Source of the DNA: JBAZZQ01 sp041658725
Lineage (GTDB): Bacteria > Planctomycetota > Phycisphaerae > JAAYCJ01
Assembly (NCBI GenBank): GCA_041658725.1
Contig: JBAZZQ010000011.1
Location: forward strand, 1-64,000
Direction of reading: 5' to 3'
DNA length: 64,000 nt
How positions within the stretch are numbered: the first letter of the stretch is position 1; each line of letters starts with the position of its first letter. Shown piece by piece: positions 54,393-62,838 of this stretch. The position numbers and the translations under genes are program-made. The notes below the pieces were generated by a model. The model was given only the letters and a program-made list of their open reading frames with translations, searched no databases and was not told the origin of the DNA.

Positions 54393-55111
54393 AATCGTTT
54401 TTCCTCGGTCTGGTTATCGACTACTTCCAACCGGTCAATGCCCACCTGTTTTGCCCACTGGGAAATTTCCGAAATTGATTTCGTTCCACCAGTGAGATGC
54501 GAACATAACCGGCAAATTATTTTAGGATGATTCTGCCTTCTGGCCGACCGTAAGTCAACTAAATCCTTGACCGCACCCAGCACTTTTACGTTGATCGCGG
54601 ATTCACCCAGGCCGGCGACGTAAATCTGAACTTCATCCAGCGTAGACCGTAAAAGCTGGTCGAGCATCGCGGTACTGGCGATATTTTTTCCGTCGGTCAG
54701 CAAATTCGTCTGCCAGCGAAGATTTCGATCCCGAATCGCACGGAGGCGTTCAAACAAATCCGTCTTGATCGAGACCAAATCGAAGGAAAGAAAATAAATA
54801 TCGATTTTCCGGTCCGCCCATTGGGTCCGGGAAGCATCAAGCCACCGGACAAAATCCCACTGGATGGGTCCATTGATCGGTTCGGGGTAATTTTGCGCCC
54901 GCGGCTCGGAAAACCGAATCCAGACTTCAGCGGGGACGGGAAGCTCCGCGGGAGGTGGAAATGTACCAAACCCCGGCTGCCAGTGTTGCTCACCGTTGGG
55001 TCGAATGATCAATCGCCGTCGAATCTGATCGTCCGGACTGGATCGCTCCCGCCGGATAACACGGCGCCGAGCCTCCAGCGCGACGCGGGTTACACTTCGT
55101 GTAGTAGGCAT
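54380..55111 (-). CDS. radical-SAM-like barrel protein without an evident cluster motif
   Basis: A 243-aa protein of unknown role. From about residue 95 the strand/helix order resembles the middle and C-terminal part of a radical SAM barrel: KIDIYFLSFDLVS, LRWQTNLLTDG, LDEVQIYVAGLGE, PKIICRLCSHLTGG and GIDRLEVVDN. The N-terminal CxxxCxxC that would bind the 4Fe-4S cluster is absent, and only the late CRLC pair is seen. It is either a decayed or repurposed relative, or another TIM-barrel family. It overlaps lysC by 13 nt and so is co-transcribed with it. Confidence 0.6.
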   Translation of the reverse strand: MPTTRSVTRVALEARRRVIRRERSSPDDQIRRRLIIRPNGEQHWQPGFGTFPPPAELPVPAEVWIRFSEPRAQNYPEPINGPIQWDFVRWLDASRTQWADRKIDIYFLSFDLVSIKTDLFERLRAIRDRNLRWQTNLLTDGKNIASTAMLDQLLRSTLDEVQIYVAGLGESAINVKVLGAVKDLVDLRSARRQNHPKIICRLCSHLTGGTKSISEISQWAKQVGIDRLEVVDNQTEEKRLWAL

Positions 55112-55211
55112 ACGTCTCTCTAACTATCCTTTCTGAAAACAGTTGGTCACTGGAAATAATTATAGTAATAAATAGCACGGGAAAGAAGAGTTTTTTTGAT
55201 GAGTTCGACCA

Positions 55212-55997
55212 CTATCTGATTTCGACTTTAGACGTGGACGTGGGTTTTAATAGAACGTCGGCCCTGGCTTGATTCACGGAAATTTCGAGCAAACCCGCGG
55301 AACCGATGTACGCCAGAGGATGATTGACGGGAACCTCACTGAAGGTCAGGCGAAGAGGACCGATGAGCGTGCCGTCAAGGTGGATATTCGGAATTTTTTC
55401 TTTGCCTGCAAACCGCCGGAGTTGCTCCTGGGTAATATTGGTAATCAGGTTGCCATAGCGATCAACATGAATGATACTACCCGCGATATTGCCTTCCGGT
55501 GTTGTCTTGGGAATGGGAATATCCAGCAAACAGATGATTTCGGTGCGCGGACCGATCTGGTCCGGATTTAATCCCTTGGCCAGATGTGCCGCTACGGGAG
55601 CGAAAATATCCCGGCCATGAAATGTGGGTGAAACAGGCTGGCAAAAAAGCGAATCGTTGGCAACCAGGTTTACCTGATCGGGTTTGTACGATTGGTGGAT
55701 AAACGTAATAATTCCGTTGTCCGGGACGAGGAAAAATTGATTGGCGTATCTGGCCAGCAGGATCGGTCGATGTGACCCGACGCCTGGATCCACGACGGCC
55801 ACATGAATGGTCTTGGGTGGAAACGTCCGCCAGATTTCACGAAGAACTAATGCCCCGGCCAGAATGTCATGCGGCTGAATGTCGTGCGTAATATCGACCA
55901 CGGTGGTCACAGGAGCGATCTGATAGATAATCCCCTTCATCGCGCCGACGAAATAATCGGACCATCCAAAATCCGTTGTTAACGTTATTATCGCCAT
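55212..55997 (-). CDS. SAM hydrolase / SAM hydroxide adenosyltransferase
   Basis: A 261-aa DUF62-family enzyme, which splits S-adenosylmethionine to adenosine and methionine using water. The N-terminal TLTTDFGWSDYFVGAMKG carries the conserved Asp, followed by VVDITHDIQPHD, AVVDPGVGS and VPDNGI. The C-terminal beta domain has HVDRYGNLITNI. I chose the ATG at 55997, directly before IITLTTDFG. It is followed by no close gene and lies divergent from the YhaM-like gene (85 nt). Confidence 0.9.
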   Translation of the reverse strand: MAIITLTTDFGWSDYFVGAMKGIIYQIAPVTTVVDITHDIQPHDILAGALVLREIWRTFPPKTIHVAVVDPGVGSHRPILLARYANQFFLVPDNGIITFIHQSYKPDQVNLVANDSLFCQPVSPTFHGRDIFAPVAAHLAKGLNPDQIGPRTEIICLLDIPIPKTTPEGNIAGSIIHVDRYGNLITNITQEQLRRFAGKEKIPNIHLDGTLIGPLRLTFSEVPVNHPLAYIGSAGLLEISVNQARADVLLKPTSTSKVEIR

Positions 55998-56082
55998 GAA
56001 AATACTGATCCTTGCAACCAACACCCTCTTTACGTATAACCTATACACAACAATATAAATATTTTACCCGAAAGGATCGCAG

Positions 56083-57060
56083 ATGGCTAGAAGGTTTATC
56101 CGGGAGATACAATCCGGCACGAATATCGATAATGAAATTTATTTTTTGGTCGAAAAGGATTTGCGCAGCTCGACCAATGGTTCGCTTTATATCCATGCCG
56201 TGCTGTCGGACAAATCCGGATCGGTCCCTGCTCGGATGTGGCAGGCGACGCAGGAATTGTATAATCTTTTACCCCAGGAAGGTTTCGTCCGAGTCCGCGG
56301 CAGAACGGAAAATTATAAAGGGGCGATGCAGTTTATCATCGAAGGGATCGAGCCGACCCCTCCCAATCTGAAAATCACAATCGAAGATTTTTTACCATGC
56401 ACGGAAAAAGACGTCGAGCAGATGTTCCAGCGCGCCCTGGAGATTTTACGAACGATCAAAGACAAGTATTTGCTCTACCTGATCAAGCAGTTTATCGACG
56501 ACAAGGACCTGATGGCAAAATTCAAAAAAGCCCCCGCCGCCGTCAATGTGCATCACGCCTGCCTCGGCGGCTTGCTGGAACATACGCTGAACCTGCTGGA
56601 ACTGGCGGTGTTGACAGGTTCGCGATATCCGGAAATCAACATGGACCTGATGCTGGCGGGAACGTTTTTGCATGATATCGGAAAGACGCAGGAACTGGCC
56701 TGGGAGACAAGTCTGAAATATACGGATTCGGGACAATTGATCGGACACCTGGTCATCGGGGCGATGATGGTCGAGCAGAAGGCTCAGAAGACCGCGCAAG
56801 AACTCGGTGAGCCGTTTCCTGCCCGGCTTCTGCAAGTCCTCGAACACATGATTATTTCCCATCACGGAGATTACGAATTCGGAGCCGCTAAGTTGCCCAT
56901 GACCGCCGAAGCCCTGGCTTTGCATCACATCGACAATCTCGACGCCAAGCTCGACATGGTCAAACGTCAAATCGCGGAATCCGAAACCGATTCCGACTGG
57001 ACAAAATACGTCCGATCACTGGAACGAAAATTCTATAAATACAACGGGTCTAAAACTTGA
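56083..57060 (+). CDS. YhaM-family 3'-5' exoribonuclease
   Basis: A 325-aa protein with an N-terminal OB-fold (LYIHAVLSDKSGSVPARMW, about 38-56) and a C-terminal HD domain: HHACLGGLLEHTLNLLEL (about 150-167), FLHDIGKT with the metal His-Asp pair, and HMIISHHGDYEFGA. This is the YhaM/CbfA domain order, a 3'-5' exonuclease acting on RNA and ssDNA. AAAGGA precedes the ATG. A terminator-like hairpin follows the stop. Confidence 0.88.
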   Translation: MARRFIREIQSGTNIDNEIYFLVEKDLRSSTNGSLYIHAVLSDKSGSVPARMWQATQELYNLLPQEGFVRVRGRTENYKGAMQFIIEGIEPTPPNLKITIEDFLPCTEKDVEQMFQRALEILRTIKDKYLLYLIKQFIDDKDLMAKFKKAPAAVNVHHACLGGLLEHTLNLLELAVLTGSRYPEINMDLMLAGTFLHDIGKTQELAWETSLKYTDSGQLIGHLVIGAMMVEQKAQKTAQELGEPFPARLLQVLEHMIISHHGDYEFGAAKLPMTAEALALHHIDNLDAKLDMVKRQIAESETDSDWTKYVRSLERKFYKYNGSKT

Positions 57061-57063
57061 CCG

Positions 57064-57117
57064 AAATTGTACCGTTTTTTTACCAAATTCAATTTTATTC
57101 GCGTGGTACAATTTTTT
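57064..57117 (+). terminator. terminator candidate after the YhaM-like gene
   Basis: AAATTGTACC (57064-57073) pairs with GGTACAATTT (57105-57114) across a 31-nt loop and is followed by further T residues. The stem is AT-rich and the loop long, so strength is uncertain. Confidence 0.45.
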
Positions 57118-57243
57118 GATTGGAAAGCCGCCGTGCCGGCGACTGCTAAACGGAAGAATGGCCGCGGGACAGTCCTTCCAATTTAATTATGACACATATT
57201 TTTGTAAAAGCAAATCGGGTAAAAGAATTTTGTTATTCGTCCC

Positions 57244-57663
57244 TCAAGATTTATCCAGATGCTGAAAAAACTCGATCACCTCGCCGTCGGGACCCTTGCA
57301 AAAGGCGATCCGAACGGGAGTCGTAGGGTTACTTGGGATATCAACATTTTTGGGTTCCATCGTTATCTCGGCCCCTGCCTTTCGAGCTTGTTCAATAGCC
57401 TCATCACACTGGGTCGTCCGCAAGGCGAAATGGAGCAGGCATCCTTCCGGTTTCGGATCGGGCGAGCCGCCGGCGAACAGCTCCAGATAATTTCCATCCC
57501 CCGTATCAAGCATGACCGCCCGATGGTTCTCCTGGCCCCAGGCCATCTTTTCCACAAATCCCAATCCCTGCGTATAAAATCTGACACTGGCATCGAAATC
57601 CTTCACCCGCATCGCCACATGATGAAAACCGCCGCCGCCAATTTTTTGATTTTGTCCTGTCAT
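57244..57663 (-). CDS. VOC-family (glyoxalase/bleomycin-resistance fold) protein
   Basis: A 139-aa vicinal-oxygen-chelate protein with two beta-alpha-beta-beta-beta modules: GFHHVAMRVKDFDASVRFY at the start and VRIAFCKGPDGEVIEFFQ at the end, including metal-type His and Glu positions. The start at 57663 has AGGAG 6 nt upstream. The reading frame continues far upstream only because it runs through a palindromic repeat. Substrate unknown. Members include glyoxalase I and dioxygenases. Confidence 0.85.
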   Translation of the reverse strand: MTGQNQKIGGGGFHHVAMRVKDFDASVRFYTQGLGFVEKMAWGQENHRAVMLDTGDGNYLELFAGGSPDPKPEGCLLHFALRTTQCDEAIEQARKAGAEITMEPKNVDIPSNPTTPVRIAFCKGPDGEVIEFFQHLDKS

Positions 57664-57690
57664 GAAAGTCTCCTGAATTTTAAATTTTAG

Positions 57691-57829
57691 AACGTGTATG
57701 AAAAGCCTTTCTGACGCAGTCATTGCGAGCGCAGCGAAGCAATCTGGCCTGCGAATGTCGGTTGGTGTCATAACGCCAGATTGCTTCGCTGCGCTCGCAA
57801 TGACCAACCGGGGGCTTTTCATACACGTT
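57691..57829. mobile_element. MITE-like element with nested GTCATTGCGAG palindrome
   Basis: Outer inverted ends AACGTGTATGAAAAGCC (57691-57707) and its complement (57813-57829) extend imperfectly outward. Within them are perfect 30-nt inner arms (57719-57748 and 57775-57804) of the GTCATTGCGAGCGCAGCG family. The nested structure suggests that the dispersed palindromes are parts of a larger non-autonomous element. It lies between hicA and the VOC gene. Confidence 0.65.
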
Positions 57830-57853
57830 CTTAAATTTCCGCAAGAAATACCA

Positions 57854-58075
57854 TTAGTTTTCAAAAAGCATCCGAGGCAATCCCGATTGCCGAATGATGG
57901 ATAATAAAGTACCCCGCTTAAGTTCCTTGTGCATGGGAACGGGAACGGTAATGCTCGAATTGGGTATCGCTTTCTGCATTACCACATGGCTTCCACGGCA
58001 ACGGACTTGGGTAAACCCCTGTATTCGGAGGATATCGCAAACCTCTTTTCCCGACAGAATCTTTAGTTTACCCAA
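57854..58075 (-). CDS. hicA: HicA-type mRNA interferase toxin
   Basis: A 73-aa protein with the double-stranded-RNA-binding-like HicA fold: SGKEVCDILRIQGFTQVRCRG followed by SHVVMQK with the catalytic His (near 30), then VPVPMHKELKRGTL and the terminal IIRQSGL. HicA toxins cleave mRNA and tmRNA. It lies after hicB with an 8-nt overlap. Confidence 0.93.
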   Translation of the reverse strand: MGKLKILSGKEVCDILRIQGFTQVRCRGSHVVMQKAIPNSSITVPVPMHKELKRGTLLSIIRQSGLPRMLFEN

Positions 58076-58292
58076 CGTTGACCTCCAGGGAGGTCAAGTA
58101 GGTTTCCGGGTGTAGCCGCTCCTGGATTTCCTGGGGACTGGCGGTTTCCAGAAAAAGCTCTACAGCTTCTTTCAAATTTTCACGTGCTTCCTGAATGGTA
58201 TCGCCCTGGCTGGCGACATCCAGTTCAGGACACACCGCCACGTATCCGTCATCTTCCCGCTGCACGATGGCCGTAAATGTACGAATGGACAT
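58068..58292 (-). CDS. hicB: HicB-family antitoxin
   Basis: A 74-aa short HicB: FTAIVQREDDGYVAVCPELD then QGDTIQEARENLKEAVELFL, the partial RNase H fold that blocks HicA. There is no separate DNA-binding domain, only a short C-terminal tail. The ATG at 58292 has AGGA about 7 nt upstream. A TTG two codons earlier is less likely. Order is hicB then hicA, the reverse of the classical hicAB. Confidence 0.92.
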   Translation of the reverse strand: MSIRTFTAIVQREDDGYVAVCPELDVASQGDTIQEARENLKEAVELFLETASPQEIQERLHPETYLTSLEVNVG

Positions 58293-58356
58293 AATCAATT
58301 CCTCTCATGGAGGTGGGGTTTCAGAAAACCCACTCTCCAGATTTATTTAAATTATA

Positions 58357-58970
58357 TCATATTTTTCCGCCAGTTGGAAACATGTCTGATTTTGCAACTT
58401 GCTTTCTTTTGTAATCGTAAAGGATACGGCCTACCAAGCAAGCCAAAAGACAAACGCTGGTCCCAATAACAAAGGATTGAAACAAAAAGCCTGGTATTCC
58501 AAGTTCTCTGGCTGCTTCATAAGGTTCGGAAGGGAGGTCTTTAATACCCACATGATATAGAAAGGGATTCCCCAAGATACAGAAGTATAAGCCAGAAGAT
58601 CGAACCACCATAAGCTTATACCCACCAGAATGGCGCGGATCGGATGTGGCCAATGCCGCATCCAAAGCAAAACGATCGCTATGACAGATCCGCACCATGT
58701 GCTGATTGATCCGGCAAGCGAACACCAGGATTCCCCTGTTTTTGTGGGAAAGCCATCCACTACGCAAAAACCATTAATACCGGAAAAACCTACCCAGCCT
58801 ACTTTGGGCCACACTGAAACCCCCAAAACGTCAATTGCGGTAAGATGTCCGCCCAAAAGTGATCCGACCAATCCATGCCCCACAGTCTCATGCCAAAAGA
58901 TGCCAAACACAAAGCAGAAAACCAACGAAATAAAATAAATCAAAAAGAGTTTTATCCCGGTTTTACGCAT
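58357..58970 (-). pseudogene. frameshifted M50-like membrane peptidase
   Basis: Two overlapping frames make one protein. The first (58970 downwards) begins MRKTGIKLFLIYFISLVF and has HETVGHGLVGSLLGG, an HExxx/GH zinc-site pattern in a TM helix as in some M50-like proteases, then several TM helices up to GIPFYI. The continuation lies in another frame, HVGIKDLPSEPYEAARELG, with a final TM helix and charged tail ending near 58357. The shift must lie near 58555-58575. It overlaps the methyltransferase/ATP-grasp gene by 8 nt. A sequencing error is possible. Confidence 0.65.
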
Positions 58971-61017
58971 AAACCGTGCCGGTGGTTATTTTCTCGGTTG
59001 GGGGCAGGATTATTTTCCCGGCGGGTTCGTCGTCTTTTTTCTGGTCGTCGGGTTTGGCCAAGCCGATTCGCTGCTCGGCGGCTTTTAAAATCGCCTCCAG
59101 CATTTCCGTATAGGTCAAACCCGCCCATTTGGCCATTTTGCACAAGTGTCCGTCCCAGCACCAGCCGGGGTTCGGGTTGACCTCGAGCATCTTGGGCTCG
59201 CCGCCGGCGCTTAATCGCCAGTCAATCCGGGCGTAATCGCGGCACTCCAGCCGTTCAAATAATTTCAGGCTGCATTCGACGATGGTCTTTTCCGCGTCGT
59301 CGGGAATGTTGGCGGGGATGGATTTGATGTTCCAGTAGGGGGAATCCGGCATCCATTTTGCTTCATAGCCGCAAATCCGTGGCAGATGGGCCGGGACGGC
59401 GGAATAATCCTCTTCGGTAATCGGCAGAACCGTATAGGCGGTCGGTGGATTGCCGATCAAGCCGAGGCTCAGGTCCTTGCCCGTCAGAAATTCCTCGACC
59501 AGGATCGGTTTTTCGTACCCGAATTTTTCACGGATTTCGGAAATCGCGTTTAATAATTCTTCCAACGTATTGGCCACGCTTCGCTGGGTGATTCCGAAAC
59601 TGGAATCACCGAAATTCGGCTTGACGATAACCGGGAAGGGAAAGGGCATCTCAAAGGTCGTGTCTTCCGGCTTGATGAAAAACGCTTCGGGAACCGGGAT
59701 TCCCATTTCCTTGGCGATCCCGCGAACGAGCGACTTATCGTAGCAGTAAGCCAGACCCTGCGGGGCGGCCCCCGTGTAGGGGATGTCGAGCATCTCAAGC
59801 AAAGAAGCGATATGCAGCTCTTTTCGAGGGTCGTTGTTATACCCTTCATCACAGAGATTGAAGATGAAATCAATTTTTCCCGTTGATTTTGACAAGTCCT
59901 GATAGAGCGTGTCGTGATTGTTGATATAGGTAAATTCGTAGTCCTTAAGCTCTCTTAATGCGTCCTTGAGTTGATCGATGGTATAAAAATCATCGTCGTC
60001 AAAGACCGAGGATGGTTTAAGTTTATCCGGTTTGGATGGGTCGCCCAGGAGCACCGCGACATTTCGGATCAAGTCGCCGGCCTTGCGCTTGACCAACGAC
60101 CATTCCTTGCGGACCACCGTCGTCATGATAATCCGCTGTTCCATCATGCCCAGGTCCTGGTTTCGCTGGGAATTCGGGGAAATACTGCTGTGGATGGTCG
60201 TATCGGTAAATCCCGCTTCCTTCATCAATCTGGTAATGGATGGACCCGTATAAAGCCGTTCCGCATAAAACTGGTCGGCGATCACGCCTTTCTCCACGTC
60301 CGAGATCACTTCCCGCGAAATCAACCGCTGATTGTCGACGGACAGCGACCGTTCCCGGCAGACGAAATGTTTTTTATCAATCCATTCCCACGACCGGCTC
60401 TGGAAATGCTCTCGTAAATATTCTCCGTCGGCCACGTCGATAAGCAACCGGCCCCAGGGTTTTAACACCCGGCACACTTCCTTGAGCACGCGAAGGTCGT
60501 CCTGGACCGTCTCAAAATAACCAAAACTGTTGCCCAGGATCACCACCACGTCAAACGTGTCGGCAGGATAGGGCAGTTTGCGGGCATCTCCTTCCCGGAA
60601 TTTCACATTCAACCCTTCTCTTCGGGCGATGCCCTTGGCCCGTTGGATAAGATAGTGAGATCGGTCCAGACCGTCCACATTTTTCAACCCTCGGCGAGCC
60701 ATTTCCAGGCTATGCCGTCCCTGACCGCAGCAAAGATCGAGAATCCGGTCGTCCGGGGAAAGTTTTAGCGCGCCGACGACAAGTTCGACTTCCTCGCGCG
60801 TGATCTTCTGATCCTCGACGACATCGGCATCGGTTTTCAGGTAAAGGGAATTGAAAATGCCCCGCCACCAGTCGGACCGGACATGTTCTTCGAGATTGCT
60901 GACTGGTCCTAACGTAAGGGGAGGTTTGCCGTTTTTACCTCGCTGGGGAGGCTTATCGGAAGAACTTTTACTGCTGCTGCTGTTTCCATTCTCATTTCCA
61001 CTATCATTTTCGTTCAT
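58963..61017 (-). CDS. methyltransferase / D-Ala-D-Ala-ligase-like ATP-grasp fusion
   Basis: A 684-aa bifunctional protein. After a low-complexity Ser/Asn/Gly-rich start (about 1-35) comes a class I SAM methyltransferase (motif I ILDLCCGQGRHSLEMA near 95, then VVILGNSFGYF). From about 310 an ATP-grasp enzyme of the D-alanine--D-alanine ligase type follows: NLCDEGYN, YTGAAPQGLAYCYDK, VIVKPNFGDSSFGI, the DYARIDWR and EVNPNPGWCWDG metal sites. I chose the ATG at 61017. The function could be peptide-like ligation plus methylation of a small metabolite, but no substrate is indicated. Confidence 0.88.
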   Translation of the reverse strand: MNENDSGNENGNSSSSKSSSDKPPQRGKNGKPPLTLGPVSNLEEHVRSDWWRGIFNSLYLKTDADVVEDQKITREEVELVVGALKLSPDDRILDLCCGQGRHSLEMARRGLKNVDGLDRSHYLIQRAKGIARREGLNVKFREGDARKLPYPADTFDVVVILGNSFGYFETVQDDLRVLKEVCRVLKPWGRLLIDVADGEYLREHFQSRSWEWIDKKHFVCRERSLSVDNQRLISREVISDVEKGVIADQFYAERLYTGPSITRLMKEAGFTDTTIHSSISPNSQRNQDLGMMEQRIIMTTVVRKEWSLVKRKAGDLIRNVAVLLGDPSKPDKLKPSSVFDDDDFYTIDQLKDALRELKDYEFTYINNHDTLYQDLSKSTGKIDFIFNLCDEGYNNDPRKELHIASLLEMLDIPYTGAAPQGLAYCYDKSLVRGIAKEMGIPVPEAFFIKPEDTTFEMPFPFPVIVKPNFGDSSFGITQRSVANTLEELLNAISEIREKFGYEKPILVEEFLTGKDLSLGLIGNPPTAYTVLPITEEDYSAVPAHLPRICGYEAKWMPDSPYWNIKSIPANIPDDAEKTIVECSLKLFERLECRDYARIDWRLSAGGEPKMLEVNPNPGWCWDGHLCKMAKWAGLTYTEMLEAILKAAEQRIGLAKPDDQKKDDEPAGKIILPPTEKITTGTVYA

Positions 61018-61136
61018 AGCTACTGCCGCTGGTCCTTTCCTGGAACTGTGGAGTTTAATTCGCCACTCATTATAACACGTAATATAACGTGTCAAGCGAA
61101 AGTAGTTTAATTTTAAAAAATCTTTTTGGGGGCAAA

Positions 61137-62018
61137 TTACTTTTTCAGCAGGCCGTAGTCCTTCAGGGTGTTGCGGAGTTTTTGCTTTAGAGAGTCATCC
61201 ATAGGCCAGAGTGGCAGGCGGAGGTCCCCGCCGCACATACCGAGCATGGCCATAGCGGTCTTTACTGGAATGGGGTTGGTGGCCAAAGAGAGCATACCCT
61301 TGGCCAACGGGAACATTTTGCGGTGGAGTTTTTCCGCTTTTTTGAAATCGTGCCTCAAGGCGGTGTCGGTCAGGGCTTTCATATCCTTCGGAACGATATT
61401 GGCGATGACACTGATAACCCCGGTCGCGCCGACGGACATCAGGGGCAGGGTCATCGAATCGTCGCCGCTTAAAATGTCGATGTCGCACATGGCGCGAAGT
61501 GCGCTGGCGCCGTCCATCGAGCCGGTGGCGTGTTTGACGGCATTGATATTTTTGATTTTCGCCAGCCGAGCGATGGTCTCCGGCATGATCTCCACGGCGC
61601 ATCGGCCTGGGATATTATAGATGACCAGCGACAGTTTTGTGGATTCGGCGATGGCTTTAAAATGCTGATATAACCCTTCCTGTGTAGGCCGATTGTAATA
61701 GGGCGCGACGAGCAACGCGCTATCCGCGCCGTTTCGTTCGGCGTGCCGGGTCAGGTCAATGGCTTCGGCGGTGGAATTCGAACCCGTGCCGGCCATCACG
61801 TGGATTCGCCCGCGGGCGCGTTTGATCACCCGGGCGATGACCTCGTCATGTTCCTCATGATCGAGGGTCGGCGATTCACCGGTCGTGCCGCATGGAACGA
61901 TTCCGGCGATGCCGGCTTTGACTTGGAACTCAACGAGTTTATCGAGAGTATCGTAATCGACAGCGCCATTTTTAAAAGGCGTGACCAGAGCGACGTACGT
62001 GCCTTTGAACATTTTCAA
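61137..62018 (-). CDS. dapA: 4-hydroxy-tetrahydrodipicolinate synthase
   Basis: A 293-aa class I aldolase of lysine and diaminopimelate synthesis, condensing pyruvate with aspartate semialdehyde. GTTGESPTLDHEEH (about 43-56), the substrate Tyr in YNIPGRC (about 133-139) and the Schiff-base Lys in AVKHATGSMD (about 160) are in place. PYYNRPTQEGLYQHF is typical. It overlaps pdxJ by 4 nt. GGAG lies upstream of the ATG. Confidence 0.95.
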   Translation of the reverse strand: MKMFKGTYVALVTPFKNGAVDYDTLDKLVEFQVKAGIAGIVPCGTTGESPTLDHEEHDEVIARVIKRARGRIHVMAGTGSNSTAEAIDLTRHAERNGADSALLVAPYYNRPTQEGLYQHFKAIAESTKLSLVIYNIPGRCAVEIMPETIARLAKIKNINAVKHATGSMDGASALRAMCDIDILSGDDSMTLPLMSVGATGVISVIANIVPKDMKALTDTALRHDFKKAEKLHRKMFPLAKGMLSLATNPIPVKTAMAMLGMCGGDLRLPLWPMDDSLKQKLRNTLKDYGLLKK

Positions 62019-62743
62019 CTAAACTCCTTTAATAATTCTTTCATTTGTCGAACCGCTTCGCGGAGGCCCACGAAGACGGCCCGCGAAACAATGGTGTGTC
62101 CGATGTTGAACTCGGAAAATCCTGGAATTCGAGCGACCGGTTCGATATTACGGTATGTTAGGCCATGTCCGCCATGAACGGTCAGGCCAAGTTTCAAACC
62201 TAATTCGACCCCTTTTCGCAATTCCACAAGAGCTTTTTGCCTGGTCTTGGGATTTTCCGTATGCGAATACCCACCAGTCCACAATTCGATAGCGTCGAAT
62301 CCAAGATCGGCGGAGGTTTTGATCTGATCGTCAATCGGTTCGATAAAGGCGCTGACGAGGCAGCGAGCCTGGTGAAGTTTTTTAACAGCCAGCCCGACAT
62401 TTTTCCGAAGCCGGACGACGTCAAGCCCCCCTTCCGTGGTGATTTCCTGGCGATGCTCCGGAACCAGAGTGCACTGTTCGGGTCCGATTTCACCGGCGAT
62501 CTGAACGATCCTGGGATTGATCGACATTTCAAGATTCAATTTAACGGCCACGGTATGTTTCAGGACGACGACATCGCGGTCGTTGATATGTCGGCGGTCT
62601 TCGCGCAAATGAACGGTAATCCCGTCGGCTCCGCCGAGTTCCGCCTCCACAGCCGCCCAGACGGGGTCCGGCTCATCCGTCTTGCGGGCTTGGCGGATGG
62701 TGGCCACATGATCGATATTTACACCTAAATTTGGCATACGCAT
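62015..62743 (-). CDS. pdxJ: pyridoxine 5'-phosphate synthase
   Basis: A 242-aa TIM barrel that closes the pyridoxine ring from 1-deoxy-xylulose-5-phosphate and 3-amino-2-oxopropyl phosphate. NLGVNIDHVATIRQAR at the N-terminus, HLREDRRHIND and the HGGHGLTYRN phosphate site match the family. The start could be the ATG at 62743 or the Met two codons later. It is in one operon with dapA, and PLP demand of the lysine pathway makes the pairing sensible. Confidence 0.95.
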   Translation of the reverse strand: MRMPNLGVNIDHVATIRQARKTDEPDPVWAAVEAELGGADGITVHLREDRRHINDRDVVVLKHTVAVKLNLEMSINPRIVQIAGEIGPEQCTLVPEHRQEITTEGGLDVVRLRKNVGLAVKKLHQARCLVSAFIEPIDDQIKTSADLGFDAIELWTGGYSHTENPKTRQKALVELRKGVELGLKLGLTVHGGHGLTYRNIEPVARIPGFSEFNIGHTIVSRAVFVGLREAVRQMKELLKEFS

Positions 62744-62779
62744 AATAATAACTATCGAACTAAAGATAGCAACAAAAGA

Positions 62780-62838
62780 TTTCTAATTTATGATTTCTGA
62801 TTTATGATTTGAAGAACGCATAAATCATAAATTAGAAA
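62780..62838. repeat. 17-bp inverted repeat reaching into nnrE
   Basis: TTTCTAATTTATGATTT (62780-62796) and its exact complement (62822-62838) surround a 25-nt centre that contains a further partial copy. The right arm supplies the last codons and the TGA stop of nnrE, so the repeat inserted at or replaced the gene's end. Confidence 0.65.

Noticed and set aside
57698..57904. 68-aa open frame with VIASAAKQS-like peptide
   Set aside because: It is a translation of the GTCATTGCGAG palindromic repeat, a frequent false gene.
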